NCBI GenBank assembly: GCA_964036045.1
Contig: OZ038385.1
Coordinates: forward strand, 34,326,101 to 34,390,100
From: Eutreptiella sp. 'Long Island Sound 2002'
Taxonomy: Eukaryota > Euglenozoa > Euglenophyceae > Eutreptiales > Eutreptiaceae
DNA: 64,000 nucleotides
Direction of reading: 5' to 3'
This document shows, piece after piece, positions 13,258 to 24,100 of this stretch (positions are counted from its first letter, which is position 1; every line of letters begins with the position of its first letter). Made by a program: the position numbers and the translations under genes. Below the pieces are notes generated by a model that saw only the letters and a list, made by a program, of their open reading frames with translations, searched no databases and was not told where the DNA came from.

Positions 13258-13426
13258 GTGGGGGGTGGGGGTGTGTGTGTATGTGCATGTGCATGTGTGT
13301 GTGCGTGTGTGTCTGGGTGCGTGTGTGTGTGTGTGTGTGTGTGCGTGCGCGCACGTGTGTGTGCATGTGCGTGTGCGTTGTGTGTGTGGGTGTGTGGGTG
13401 GGTGGGTGGGTGGGTGGGTGGGTGGG
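13258..13426 (+). repeat. (GT)n and (GGGT)n microsatellite
   Basis: An interrupted GT repeat with GCAT and GCGC variants passes into TGTGTGGG and then a clean GGGT run. It abuts the TTTGGG array, so motif complexity rises stepwise from 2 to 4 to 6 bp. Confidence 0.95.
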
Positions 13427-13546
13427 TTTGGGTTTGGGTTTGGGTTTGGGTTTGGGTTTGGGTTTGGGTTTGGGTTTGGGTTTGGGTTTGGGTTTGGGTT
13501 TGGGTTTGGGTTTGGGTTTGGGTTTGGGTTTGGGTTTGGGTTTGGG
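13427..13546 (+). repeat. (TTTGGG)20 telomere-like array
   Basis: Twenty exact tandem copies of TTTGGG (120 bp). The motif resembles a plant-type telomere repeat (TTTAGGG) without the A, but it lies inside the window with normal sequence on both sides. It gives open frames in all six frames. Confidence 0.95.
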
Positions 13547-13692
13547 TGATGGCCCCTTGACGGCCGGCGAGTCCGTCTGCCACAGGACGTGTTTGGAGGC
13601 GACGCTTGAAGGAATGGTGGCACTTGGTGGCACTGTATGTTGGTATCATGCCTTGGCAGTGGGACTGCCCACCCAAACCAAACCCCGTACAT

Positions 13693-14335
13693 GGGGGCCA
13701 GGCACACTGATGGTGCTATGCTCGAGGCTCACCACCCTAACACATTTTATGCTCTCTTTATCTGCACACAATGGCTCACCACCATTGCCAGACCACAATA
13801 GGTATGTGCCCAAGACACCCTTTTCCATGCACTAGGGGTTTTCTGGTTTTTTCAGGGGCCAAGCACATCAATGGTGCTGTGTTCAGGGCTCACCACCCAA
13901 TACATATTCTACTCACCATGGCTGCAAGCGATGGCTCACCACCATCGTCAGACCAGTGGCGTGACCCGTTTCACCCGTGCGTTTCCCTGCAACAAAAAGA
14001 TCACAAAGGAACAGACTGTGAAAATTTTGGTTGAACAATGGTTCGAGCACTACGGGGCACCTAAGGAGGTGCACTCTGACGAAAATGTACGTATCCGGAG
14101 TGACACCGGATGGTACAAGCGGGTACTAGACGCCCTGAACGTCCATGTAACCACAGGCGTGCCCTACACTCACACCACCATAGGTATGGCCCAGGACGCC
14201 CTTTTCTGTGCACAGGGCTGTACATGGTTTTCCAAGGGCCAAGCACACTAGTGGTGCTGTGCTCAGGGCTCACCACTCCGACATCATTATTTCTGAGTGT
14301 CTAATGTCTGCACACGATGGCTCACCACCATCGTT
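13693..14335 (+). repeat. ~160-bp tandem repeat interrupted by an integrase fragment
   Basis: The motif GGGCCA(A/G)GCACA..ATGGTGCT..GCTCACCACC recurs at about 13695, 13857 and 14231, each followed by GATGGCTCACCACCAT or a variant. Between copies 2 and 3 the unit is split by about 205 bp encoding part of an integrase (13961-14174). Confidence 0.75.
13961..14174 (+). pseudogene. Truncated Ty3/gypsy-type integrase core
   Basis: The frame reads VTRFTRAFPCNKK, then KILVEQWFEHYGAPKEVHSD, then a segment ending TTGVPYTH. This matches the middle of a retroviral-type integrase core (rve fold): the strand after the first catalytic Asp, the helix, and the HSD motif that carries the second catalytic Asp. 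The first Asp and the catalytic Glu region are absent, so it cannot be active. No protease, RT or LTR lies nearby. It is a captured fragment inside a tandem repeat. The family assignment rests on motif order and could be refined to a plant/algal chromovirus or another group. Confidence 0.75.
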
Positions 14336-14434
14336 GGACCACAATAGGGATGCGTCGAGATGCCATAGTTCACCACTATAGCAGACATCCGCGCATCATT
14401 CTTATCCAGAGAATCTTCTGGCCTCAAGATTCCT

Positions 14435-14520
14435 GAGCAGATGTGTGTGCGGGTGTGGGTGTGGGTGTGTTTGTGTGCCTGCGCACGTGTGTGTGTGTGC
14501 GTGCGCGTGTGTGTGCTGAG
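14435..14520 (+). repeat. Interrupted (GT)n microsatellite
   Basis: GT-rich run with GGGT and GCGC interruptions. A (CA)12 run is at 14956-14979 and poly-G runs are at 14611, 14660 and 14803. Confidence 0.85.
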
Positions 14521-15547
14521 GTATCAATTCTAATCGTGCTCAAACTGGGAGGTTCAACAGGACTACATTCCCACCGCTGCGGCAAACCATGAGTTCATTG
14601 TTGGGCATGCGGGGGGGGGGGGGGGGGTTGGCACAAGGCCTTGGTGGTTGGCTCTGCGCGGGGGGGGGGGGGCCTCATGGGCACAGACCTCCATATGTAC
14701 AGTGTCCCTGAACATCCCCCACGGCGCAACAAGACACACAAGGAATGCTCGTGTGCCCTACCATTCCCCACAGACCATCCCCATGCATCCCTAGAGGACG
14801 TCTGGGGGGGGGGGGGTTCGAACGTGTGTGTGCGCGTGTGTCGTGCTGTGGTGCATGTTATGCACAACACTGTGGATCTGTGTGATTCGGCCTTGCAAAA
14901 TTTCCGTTGTACCTGCTCCATGCGTCGCGGCGTGACGCCTGCCACTTCTTGGCTAAACACACACACACACACACACACATTGCGCTGAGTGCGGGTTGTA
15001 CCGTGTTTGGGCGCTCACACGAACTCCCACACGAGGGGCAGGGATGCACCACACAACACGACCACATGCGTCCCTAGTCTTAGGACAGACGCAATGGATG
15101 GTAAAGCGTGGTGCGCACTGCTGATGTTGGAGTGAAGAGTCGAGATTCGGGCGGTAGGTAAGATGCAAACGCGTGAGTCGTGTTTGCCGTGCTCTCAGCA
15201 CTAAGAAGGTCGGTCAGGACGACCCCATTCGAGCTTGCCTTGCCCAGCCTTCTGAGCTACTGGCGACTTGGCGTCCACGTCCTCAGGACCACGACGTATG
15301 CTGTTCCGCATCTGTTATTGCCCGGTCCCCATCACATGCAATGCATCTTGCAGATCAGAGGTGACAGGTTCGATTCCCAGCGTGCGCAATGTGAATCACC
15401 GTTGGGCTGAACAGAAATGGCATAGCGAACCAACCTCGGCACAATTGACCGATGGCGTGCCCGCTTCCCGCAAGGGGGTCACGAAACACAGCACTACACC
15501 AGTCGCTGCTTGGCACAGACGGAACTGATGGAACCCCCCCCCATTTG

Positions 15548-15757
15548 CTAACTGCCTGGACTGCCCCCGGTCTGCGGCTGCAGCGCAAACATTTCCCGAA
15601 CTCGACCTCGCAGCTGTCGCCCGATGCGCTCATCGATGCCCAACTCATGTAAAAGCGCCAGAAACTCGTCCAGTTTGCCCCCGGCCATGGGAGCAGGGCT
15701 GACCGCCGCGTTCTGGGCCATCGTCTGCCCGGCCTCCACCGCCGCCTGCCACTGTGC
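15548..15757 (-). CDS. Probable terminal exon, unknown protein
   Basis: A minus-strand frame of 69 residues follows a good acceptor (TTCCCAG) and ends in a stop. It reads AQWQAAVEAGQTMAQNAA, then a Pro/Ala linker, then a helical segment (KLDEFLALLHELGIDERIGR) with a basic stretch and a Gly/Ser tail. Leu spacing and acidic/basic alternation fit real protein. It begins in phase 0, as do most exons of the minus-strand gene ending near 20.2 kb, so it may be that gene's last exon. No family recognised. Confidence 0.4.
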   Translation of the reverse strand, partial: AQWQAAVEAGQTMAQNAAVSPAPMAGGKLDEFLALLHELGIDERIGRQLRGRVREMFALQPQTGGSPGS

Positions 15758-15759
15758 CT

Positions 15760-16690
15760 GGGAAGTGCGCGGTCAAGGCACACAACACGGGTACGGGCCA
15801 CACCGCACCAGCAGAGCCGGCACGGCGCATAGATGAGGGGGCATACAGTGCGGGAAGGGGCACGCAGGGCTCTTTGGGGGGTGGCGCACCCCCCCCCCTG
15901 CCCCAGTGGGGCTGAGTTGTTGGAGGCGCCAAAGAAAATTTTAGGCCTAAATTACCTGGCGCCAAAGGCGCCTACTAAAATTTTTGAATGGTCAAAGGCC
16001 CGGAAGAAAATTCGGCCCAAACTGTTTTTGGGGGGGGGGGCACCCCCCTCCCTTCCCCCCCCAGTGGTGCCGAGTTGTTAAAAAGAGCCCTGGAGGGTGG
16101 GCACAGCGAGTTGCTGGTGCTCTACCACCTGCCAAAGAACTTTCACTGCGGGCATTGCGGGCGTTTCACTCCGGGTCTTTTAGCTTCGTGGTCAGCGGGG
16201 GTTTGGTGGGAGGAACACAAACACAGGAGCGCTCCGGTCAGCACCCAACCGTATGCCACGTGTACAGCAATTGGAAGCTGGGCGGGAAGAAAATATGTCC
16301 GTGAGGGGGCAATAGCATTGAGGCCCATTTCCCAAAAAGACCTCAAGAGGTGGGGCGCTTGCTCAGCTACCCCTGAAACCGCAGGAAATCATTCTTGCCA
16401 GCTGCTTCTGCCACCCTCCTCCCGCCCTAAATCGGGGGAATTTTTCGAACAAATCGGGGCAACAAATCAGGGGACTACTCTCAGCAGGTTTTCAGCACGG
16501 TTGTTGACAACACAGCTTCCAAATGACCTGGATTTTGGACCCAATCCCCAAACACACCTTTGTTTTGGTTGTTGCACAGTTAGATGTCACATGGAAACAG
16601 TCACAGTCACATGGAAACCCACATTGCCTCATTTTCAAAACAAAATTGTTCACCCTCCGGTTGTACATGGTCCTTGATCAGTGTTAGGGA
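15760..16690. other. No gene seen
   Basis: It contains two related short segments with GTTG(G/T)AGGCGCC or GGTGCCGAGTTGTTA after poly-C/G runs (15905, 16065). Open frames are not protein-like. Confidence 0.4.
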
Positions 16691-16693
16691 ACG

Positions 16694-16752
16694 AAGCTCA
16701 GTGACCTAGCGGTCATAGCACGCTGGTTCAAATCCCACTAGTGGCATTTTTA
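16694..16752 (+). other. Short tRNA-like segment
   Basis: AGCTCAGTGACC resembles a tRNA D-arm, and GGTTCAAATCC at 16725-16735 is a full B-box match. A TTTTT run at 16747 could end pol III transcription. The A-to-B distance is too short for a tRNA, so this is at best a degraded tRNA-derived sequence. Confidence 0.3.
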
Positions 16753-16869
16753 TCACCTGTCTGAAAGTGGTCAGCCTGCCGAAAAAGTTGTGTTTCATGC
16801 ACAAACAAAGCTGGCCACAACAACAAAGAAGACAAGTACACACATCTGGTTTGGACTTCTTCACAGCCC

Positions 16870-17065
16870 CAGAAGTTGCATTTGTAGTGGTTGCACTGGT
16901 TGTAGCCCTTGCACTAGTCGTAGCCATTACACTTGCAGTGGTCGTTGCAATTCCACTGGTCGTAGCAGTTGCACTGGTGGCACTAGCCGATACAGTGCAA
17001 GAACTTGTAGCAATGGTCGTGGAACTAGTGCAACTGGTGGTAGATGTCACCATGCCGGTGTTCGT
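16870..17065 (-). repeat. Degenerate ~18-bp minisatellite
   Basis: Units of GTTGCACTGGTCGTAGCA type recur with substitutions. The minus strand translates as a Thr/Ser/Ala-rich stretch (TTSATATT-like), the plus strand as an Ala/Val-rich one. It could be a low-complexity exon on the minus strand, but the same openness occurs on the plus strand. Confidence 0.6.
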
Positions 17066-17791
17066 CAGAGTTGTAGCAGCAGGTGTGGCAGCAAAAAACG
17101 GACAGGGTTGGCAGGGTTGGCAGTACCGTATACAGAGTGAACACAATCCAGCATCTGTTGGCAATTGAGAATGGTATTGTGCTACCTGGGCTCGAACAGA
17201 AGGTGCAAGATTTGTCACCGCCTGCAACAAGGAGCGCCTGCATCCACAAACATGACAGGTCATGGAGGTAAAAGCAGCCCGTCCACACAAGTAAGACACA
17301 TGGACACTAAGTATTGTCAATTATTAATAGGGCCAAGAAGCCAACAAATCGGGGCACAAGCTCGGGACAAATCAGGGGAATCGGTCCCCAATTTGGGGGG
17401 GACGGCCTTTGCGTTGCTCCCATGCTGACGCTGGCACGCTCCACACAACGCCTTTCCCTAGTTTCACCAACATAGGGCCAAGGGGTTCCGCATCACCAAG
17501 TGTTACCCATCAATCGTGTGCAGCATGTTCAGGCATTTTGCCAATTGTTTTACCGGTCGGGGTGGGAGGGTGGGACAGGCTTGTGCTTGAAGGGGGTGTT
17601 GGGGTGGGTGGGTTTGGGCTTGGGGAGGGGGGGGGGGTCTTGGCCGGGGGGTACACCATTGACATTGCAAAAGCAAGCACCCAAAAACGCCTTGGTTGGC
17701 AAGACACTTGGAAAAAACAGGTTAAGATGACGAAACACATGCAGCCCATGTGACAGTACTCCATGTTGATAGTATTGGAGCCAGGAAATGT

Positions 17792-17989
17792 TCACGAATG
17801 GTCTGAGTCGGAGTGTGAATCTGAGGAATAAGAAGTGTCCGAAGAAGAGGTAGAGCTGAAGCTAGATTCTGAATCAGAGCTCATATCAGAGCCTTGGACA
17901 TGATCACCACTTTCATCAGCAGAATGGTCCTCAAGCTCAATGGTCATCATAATTATCATCACCATCATCATTGGCAAGGCCATTGTCAT
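17792..17989 (-). CDS. Possible Ser/Asp-rich terminal exon
   Basis: The minus frame runs from a Met/Ile-rich start into an acidic serine-rich tail (SSDSESSFSSTSSSDTSYSS) with a stop at its end. Such tails are common in disordered C-termini and casein-kinase substrates. There is no domain and no clear splice site, and low-complexity sequence alone could explain it. Confidence 0.25.
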   Translation of the reverse strand: MTMALPMMMVMIIMMTIELEDHSADESGDHVQGSDMSSDSESSFSSTSSSDTSYSSDSHSDSDHS

Positions 17990-18284
17990 GACGCTCGCTT
18001 CCCCTTATCTGCCAGAGAGGCGGTCCTCGTACCGAAAGAACTAGATGGTTGATGCCAGCGCCAGTATCAACAGGCGGAGGCAATTGACATTAAGCTTCAA
18101 AAACTTTTCCATGGGTGCCTGAGAGGATGGGAAAATGAAGCAACAACCCCAGGGCCCCCACGAGGGGGGGGGGGGCGTAGCAACGGGCCATGCGCCAACT
18201 CCCTCCCACTTTCAGCCAATTTGAGGGAAGGGGGGGCTAGGTGTTGGGGGGGGGGGGGGTCTGGGTCCAGCTGAAGGGGAGGGG

Positions 18285-18380
18285 GGCTCCCGGACCCCAA
18301 CATATATGGCTTAAAATGACCCCCTCATCGCGCTGATCATTTTGTGGTATGTATGTTGGCCAAAAAATTCTATTGCCTTC
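18285..18380 (+). repeat. Hairpin repeat family E, copy 1
   Basis: ACCCCAACATATATGGCTTAAAATGACC, a ~14-base loop, then TGATCATTTTG. The arms AAAATGA(C/T)C and GATCATTTT can pair. Related copies are at 19935-19990, 57175-57275 and 58937-59045. Confidence 0.6.
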
Positions 18381-18531
18381 GGCAGTGCACCTCGAAGAGA
18401 GGTTGACAGTCAGCCAATCAGTCCCCGAGCCAGCAAGCAGGCAGTCAGACAGATACACACAGTTTGGGTTTTTTGTCAGTGGCAGATGCGGCACCAAGCA
18501 GCAGGGAGGCCCTTCGTCGCAATACAAGTAG

Positions 18532-18601
18532 TGGCCGAGTGGAAACGCAGCCGACCGGCATCCGTGTGGTCGGCGGTTCGAACCCCAATCTGCCCACTTT
18601 T
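18532..18601 (+). other. tRNA-like sequence with A and B boxes (plus)
   Basis: An A box (TGGCCGAGTGG, 18532-18542) and a B box (GGTTCGAACCC, 18575-18585) match the pol III consensus at normal tRNA spacing, with TTTT at 18598. The arm GCCGACC..GGTCGGC forms a 7-bp stem. The acceptor and T stems do not pair well, so a working tRNA is unlikely. A tRNA-derived SINE head or a decayed type-II-like tRNA fits better. Confidence 0.55.
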
Positions 18602-18628
18602 GCGCCGCCGCCGGCGGCGGCGCTAAAA
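18598..18628. terminator. Palindrome between two convergent tRNA-like units
   Basis: GCGCCGCCGCCGGCGGCGGCGC (18602-18623) is a perfect 22-bp palindrome, preceded by TTTT and followed by TAAAA. Each tRNA-like unit therefore runs into a T-run and a GC hairpin. Calling it a shared bidirectional terminator is inference. Confidence 0.4.
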
Positions 18629-18639
18629 GTCAGCAGCAG

Positions 18640-18712
18640 CCCAGGATTCGAACCGACGCCTGCACATCTGTAATCGGCTGCGTTACCATTAGACCGCTGC
18701 CCGTGTTACCAG
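18640..18712 (-). other. tRNA-like sequence with A and B boxes (minus)
   Basis: On the minus strand the A box CGGTCTAATGG (18696-18686) and B box GGTTCGAATCC (18654-18644) have normal tRNA spacing. GGCAGC can pair with GCTGCT as a 6-bp acceptor stem. It shares an AACGCAGCCGA core with the plus-strand unit, so the two form an inverted pair. The T stem is mismatched, so it is probably not a functional tRNA. Confidence 0.55.
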
Positions 18713-18814
18713 CACCGTGCGTCCCCACTGCTTGTAGCCTATTAAGCAAAAACTTTTGACCCCCCCCCCCACCCCCCCACCCCCCCACCCCCCCCCTCAA
18801 AAAAGTGATATCCA

Positions 18815-19010
18815 GTTTTAGGGGGTAGAGGCCTCAAAATCAAAAAATCCATTGGGTGATGCTCTTATTGGGCAAAATAATGATTTTACAAGGGGTTGGA
18901 CATCCAATATCATGCCTTGGGGTATGCTACGCGAATGACCCCAAAAAAGGGGGGTATATGACGCCCGCGCCTGCGCTTGATCTAACAACCTCTCTTCGAG
19001 GTGATTTTGC
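18815..19010 (+). repeat. Solo copy of the B-module 3' end
   Basis: ATTGGGTGATGCTCTTATTGG, ACAAGGGGTT, CCTTGGGGTATGCTACGCGA and CTTCGAGGTGATT follow the same order as in the 6.6-12.2 kb array. It follows an interrupted poly-C run at 18757-18797. Confidence 0.7.
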
Positions 19011-19154
19011 CATAGGGGGCTAGGGGCATGGTAGGTGGTACTTTTGTTTAAGGGCATAGCACCCCCGAGTCAATGCCCGGCCACTGTTGCCAGTGGCGCC
19101 CCACCCGCGCCGAACCATGCTTGTTTTGAAGATAGAGTTGATGTATGTTCCGAA

Positions 19155-19325
19155 ACAGTGGGCGGAAATGCTTCACAACCCCTGCATTCTCAGGGGTCCC
19201 CAACAAGGGGACAAAATCAGGATTGGCTGCCTCACACCTGCCTTCTCGGGGGCCCAAAAGTGGGTGGAAATGCTACATAACCTGTGCATTCTCGGAGGTT
19301 ACCAAAAAAGGGGACAAAATCAAAG
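19155..19325 (+). repeat. Two diverged ~100-bp direct repeats
   Basis: GTGGGCGGAAATGCTTCACA..GGGGACAAAATC (19161-19214) recurs as GTGGGTGGAAATGCTACATA..GGGGACAAAATC (19259-19321). No gene. Confidence 0.55.
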
Positions 19326-20184
19326 CACAAAAAAAAAATTTCCGTTGTTTCACTAATTCTGCCTAGAGTCCTGCAGATTGCCAAGCCCCGGAATTGAATC
19401 ACGGACCATTCAATTGCAGAGGCACTGCTTTACTGCTTTAGGGTACAGATTGTCTCTGACAGATATCCGCACATGGGTGGTATTGATATTTGGTCCAATT
19501 TGGTTTTCATCCATTATTAGGTTCTCCTGAAAAATCTGAGTATTTTGAGTATAGACACATGGGGTGAAAACCCATTTTTTCACCCTCTACTAGATCAAGC
19601 AAATTTTCCTTGGGGCGCCATGGTCCGGCACTTCCAAGCCAAATTCCCAGAGGGGGGGGGGAGGTCAGCGTAAAGGGTCCGGTCCCGGCGCTGTTGCCCC
19701 CCCCCCCCCCCCGCCCCGTGAGGGCCCCCCACAAAATTTGTGTTGACCTGTTGACCCTGAACAGATGAAGTAAGCACACAGTACGTCCAAAAGTTGAAAA
19801 ATTCATCACCCCATTTCTTGACTTTCCCGGGGCTTGAAGAGGGTGTTGTGGGGAGGGTGTCCCGGGGGGGGGGGGGGGACAACACCATTGGCATTTCAAA
19901 TATTAAAGCATAGGCTGGGGTGGGGGGTGGAGGATGGGGGAATGTATGCGAGCCAAAATGACCCCTGGGACGCGGTGATCCTTTTCAGGTGTGTCTCATG
20001 GGGGAGTATGGGAATGGTATGGATAGAGTCCTTCTCCTTGCGCCACCCAGTGTTAGTGGGAATGGTTGCGCTGGCCGCCTCTTCGGACTTGTGAGGCATC
20101 CGGGTGCCACCACTGCCGTCGCCGAAGCACAGGTGAAACGGCTGTGCTGCGCTGAGCCTTGCGTCCATTCACAGCGGCTGTTAC

Positions 20185-20969
20185 CGGGGGGGATGGGGGC
20201 TCCACAAGTAACCGCCGCGGTCATCCACCAGGATGCGCTGCAACAGGCCTTCTGGGCACCATGCATTGCACGAATGTACAGTCACACCCGTCCTTTCACC
20301 CGGCTGCACAGGAGACCAAGGTGCGCGGCCCCTACGACTGGGGGTGGGCTGGGGGGGGTCAATCCCCTCATTGCCGCGAGTTCGAGGCACTGCTCGTCAT
20401 CAGACAGGCAAGCCCAGAAGTCCGGGATGGCACGGCGGCCCATCCCTTCTGCCGATGTTGACACATGACCCTGTGCGGCATGAGGGTGCAACCCAACAAA
20501 CCTGAGCACTTGCTCCTTGACATACTGTAGGCTGGGTATTTAGAATTGGGCAGCAACTGAACCAACCCACCCCCGACACTCACAGGGGGGTTTCCCTTAT
20601 CCCAGTGAAAGGCACCTGTGGCGATGTCACGGAAGGTCTCTTTCTTCGGCCCCACTCCCCAGGCCTCCTCGCTAACCCCCCGCCCTTACTTTAAACGACC
20701 AAATTGCCGTTCACTCAGGGTCGATCCCTTTTTCACAAAGCTGGTGCTCAAACCCGGGTTCCTACTCCTTGTGCAAAACGCAGTACCATTTGGGCCATTC
20801 CAACTCTGCACAGCGGTCGTGGGACACCACCACCGCCGCCGCCGCCACCGCCACTGCCACCGCCGCCGCCACCGCCACCACCACCACCACCACCACCACC
20901 ACCACCGCCTGCACCGCCACCACCACCACCACCACCACCACCACCACCACCACCACCGCCGCCACCACC

Positions 20970-21011
<42 letters not shown>

Positions 21012-21033
21012 AGCGCCGCCGCCGCCGCCGCCA

Positions 21034-21104
<71 letters not shown>

Positions 21105-24100
21105 ACCACCACCACCACCACCACCACCACCACCACCACCACCACCACCACCACCACCACCACCACCACCACCACCACCACCACCACCACCACCACCACC
21201 ACCACCACCACCACCACCACCACCACCACCACCACCACCACCACCACCACCACCACCACCACCACCACCACCACCACCACCACCACCACCACCACCACCA
21301 CCACCACCACCACCACCACCACCACCACCACCACCACCACCACCACCACCACCACCACCACCACCACCACCACCACCACCACCACCACCACCACCACCAC
21401 CACCACCACCACCACCACCACCACCACCACCACCACCACCACCACCACCACCACCACCACCACCACCACCACCACCACCACCACCACCGTCAGGTGGGCT
21501 GCCCACACACGCAAGGTGCATGATCAGCAGGTTCGAAGCATGAGAATGGGGCGACTGTGCTCGGTGTACCTCTGCATGCCAAGTACCCGCAGCGGTGAAC
21601 CCCCTGTGTGATATGGGTTCCCGCGACAGCCAGTCCCTGGGTTGAGGCTCCAGCCCCCCAGCCAACCCCTGATGGCGAGAAGAAGGAGGACCTGCTGTGA
21701 ACCTTGCGGGGCAGTCGGCAACCTGGGGCTGGCAGTGTACCCCCGACTGGGACAGGGGAGACCTCACTCACTCACTCACTCACTCACCACCACCACCACC
21801 ACCACCACCACCACCACCACCACCACCACCACCACCACCACCACCACCACCACCACCACCACCACCACCACCACCACCACCACCACCACCACCACCACCA
21901 CCACCACCACCACCACCACCACGACCACCAGCCGCAGCATCCATCCATCCATCCGTCCGTCCGTCCGTCCGTCCGTCCATTCATTCATTCGTAGTGTTTT
22001 GTCACTGTTAGCGATGGTCAGTCTTTGGTTGATCCCCCACACCTGCCCCACTTCACTCGCAAGCTTTATGGAGCACCCCCTCTGTATACCTGCGTCGTGT
22101 TGCCTGGGTCCTGGGTCAGCGACACCAAGAAATACGTCTCCCAGAAGTACATGCCCAGAAACAGCGGGTGGTCTCGGATGGTCTCTAATATGCCGTTCGA
22201 GTGCCCGCACTGCTCTGGGCCTTCCGCCGTTTGGAAGGGCCGGACTCCGTGCAGGAGCAGGGCGGCGACATGGAAGTCAGCATCGGTGTTGGCGGCGTCC
22301 AGGGCGTACTGCAGGGCCTCCAGCAGCTGCGCCTGCGCATGCGGCTGCAGGCGGCACGCGGAGGGGGCCGCGGCTCGGGCGTGCGCCCGCAGGGCTGCAC
22401 TGAGGGCCAAGCGGCCACTGCGGTGCCGGAGGAGCGAAAGCGGCAGCTGCGTCGTGAGTTGATGGTGGGCGTTGCTGCAGGAATTGACGTCCAGGAAGTG
22501 GCTCCAGAAGCTGCTCATTTCCTGAGCACAGGGGTGCGCAAATGGCGGCGTTGTGCTGGACACTGCACACTGGGACCGGCGCTGCAAACCACGGGACATC
22601 CACTCCGGCAATCACTGCAGCTCACACCCAAAGGGAGCAGCGGCAACGGAGCAGCCAACAGACCATCAGAACGTCGACATCGTCGTTCGCCCATCGCCAC
22701 CCGCCGGCAGTCGATGAGCGACCGTCGACGGTTGCATGGCAAACTGCCACGTGCCCACCACCGGAGGCCCTTTCCCTGAGGGACAACCCTGTCCCCTGGT
22801 CCGACCATCTCTTGGCCGTAGCGGCGTCTCGCAGGAAACGGAACGCTCATTGGTTTGCAGGCATCGGGCATTACTGAAACACACGCGTCGCCCCGAAACT
22901 TTCCGGACTGACCGACATTCTTCGAGCGAGCCCGAAGGGTCCGAAAGGCAAACCCAACGGCAGCAGGCACACAGACGATGCTGTTTCGCCGCTCCCGGAT
23001 CACCAATAGCCTGCCGGCCTCTGGCACGGCGCGACCTCGGCAGAGAACCGGTCGACCAGAAACTGCTGTCGGTGGCCAGGACTTTTTAATTGGAAATCGG
23101 GCCCTCCAGTAGCCGGCTAGGCACGGAATTAGACGACGGTTGCAGAGAAACTGGCAGCGGTTGAAATGAAACCGACGGCGTTTGGAGGGTAACAGACAGC
23201 AACGGTAGACAACGTTTTCCAATAAAAGAAAGTCGCGACCACTAAACGTTCCGTCGGTGGCCGGCCAACTACAGACCACCAACCGGTGTTAGCAAACGGC
23301 CACCCTGTCCTCACGCCGCGTGTCCAGAACCGCACCGCAACGGACTGGTACCCATGGAACCTGTTCCTTCTGTGCCTTGTTCAGCTCCATCGCCCCTTAT
23401 TCCCCGACAAGGCGGCGCGGGAACCATGATGCCGTCGGGGATTGCAGAGGGTTGTGGGTGGGTTGCGACCCACAGCCCTCGGACTATGCAGCACCGCCAA
23501 CCGCCAAACACAGTGCAGAGCATGACATGAGGACGTGAGGTGTAGTGGGGGCAGCGCGGGGCCAGGCACTTTGTGCACGCATCAAAGGGCACACACACGG
23601 GGTGGGCCGTCGGGGTGCCAGAACAGGCACCACAGCAGGGATGAATATAGCTGCAGGGGTGCGTCCGGGCCTGGACCCCCACCCCAACCCCTTATTTTGC
23701 AACAAAAAATGCAGCGATATTTCCAACCAAAGAACTACCACGCAAGAACCGGACCCAGCCACCCACACAAATATACCAATTTTGGCGTGGCAAACAGAGC
23801 ACAGAGGGAAAAGGCAGGTGTTTACCATGCAGAATATGTGATACAAACCATTTTTCCAGGCGGAAATGCCATTCTTCCCGCTTCCAATACCAGCAGACTG
23901 CGAACACTGGCACTCAATGCACACGCGACACCATTTACGGTGCAACGATTCTTTTGGGCTTGTGAATTTCCCACTATGCGTATTAATCAAAGTCGCAAAC
24001 TCCTCAGAATTTTGCAGGACGACAAATGACGCAGGATGGCGAATGACAGCATGCGGGCGCAAAATGCCGCGATCGCAGACAGGAGAAGGGCGTCTTCACA

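Noticed and set aside
13008-13835. 275-codon plus ORF and similar minus ORFs over the GT/TTTGGG tract
   Set aside because: Created by the microsatellites. The flanking residues lack protein character.
15340-15395. B-box-like GGTTCGATTCC at 15367
   Set aside because: A lone B box without an A box at tRNA spacing, and the arms do not pair.
19375-19450. Minus-strand tRNA-like stretch with GATTCAATTCC
   Set aside because: The B box is imperfect, and no A box or acceptor pairing is visible.
20748-21767. Long poly-Gly, poly-Pro, poly-His and poly-Thr ORFs
   Set aside because: They are all translations of one CCR trinucleotide tract, open in every frame, with no unique protein sequence attached that looks coding.
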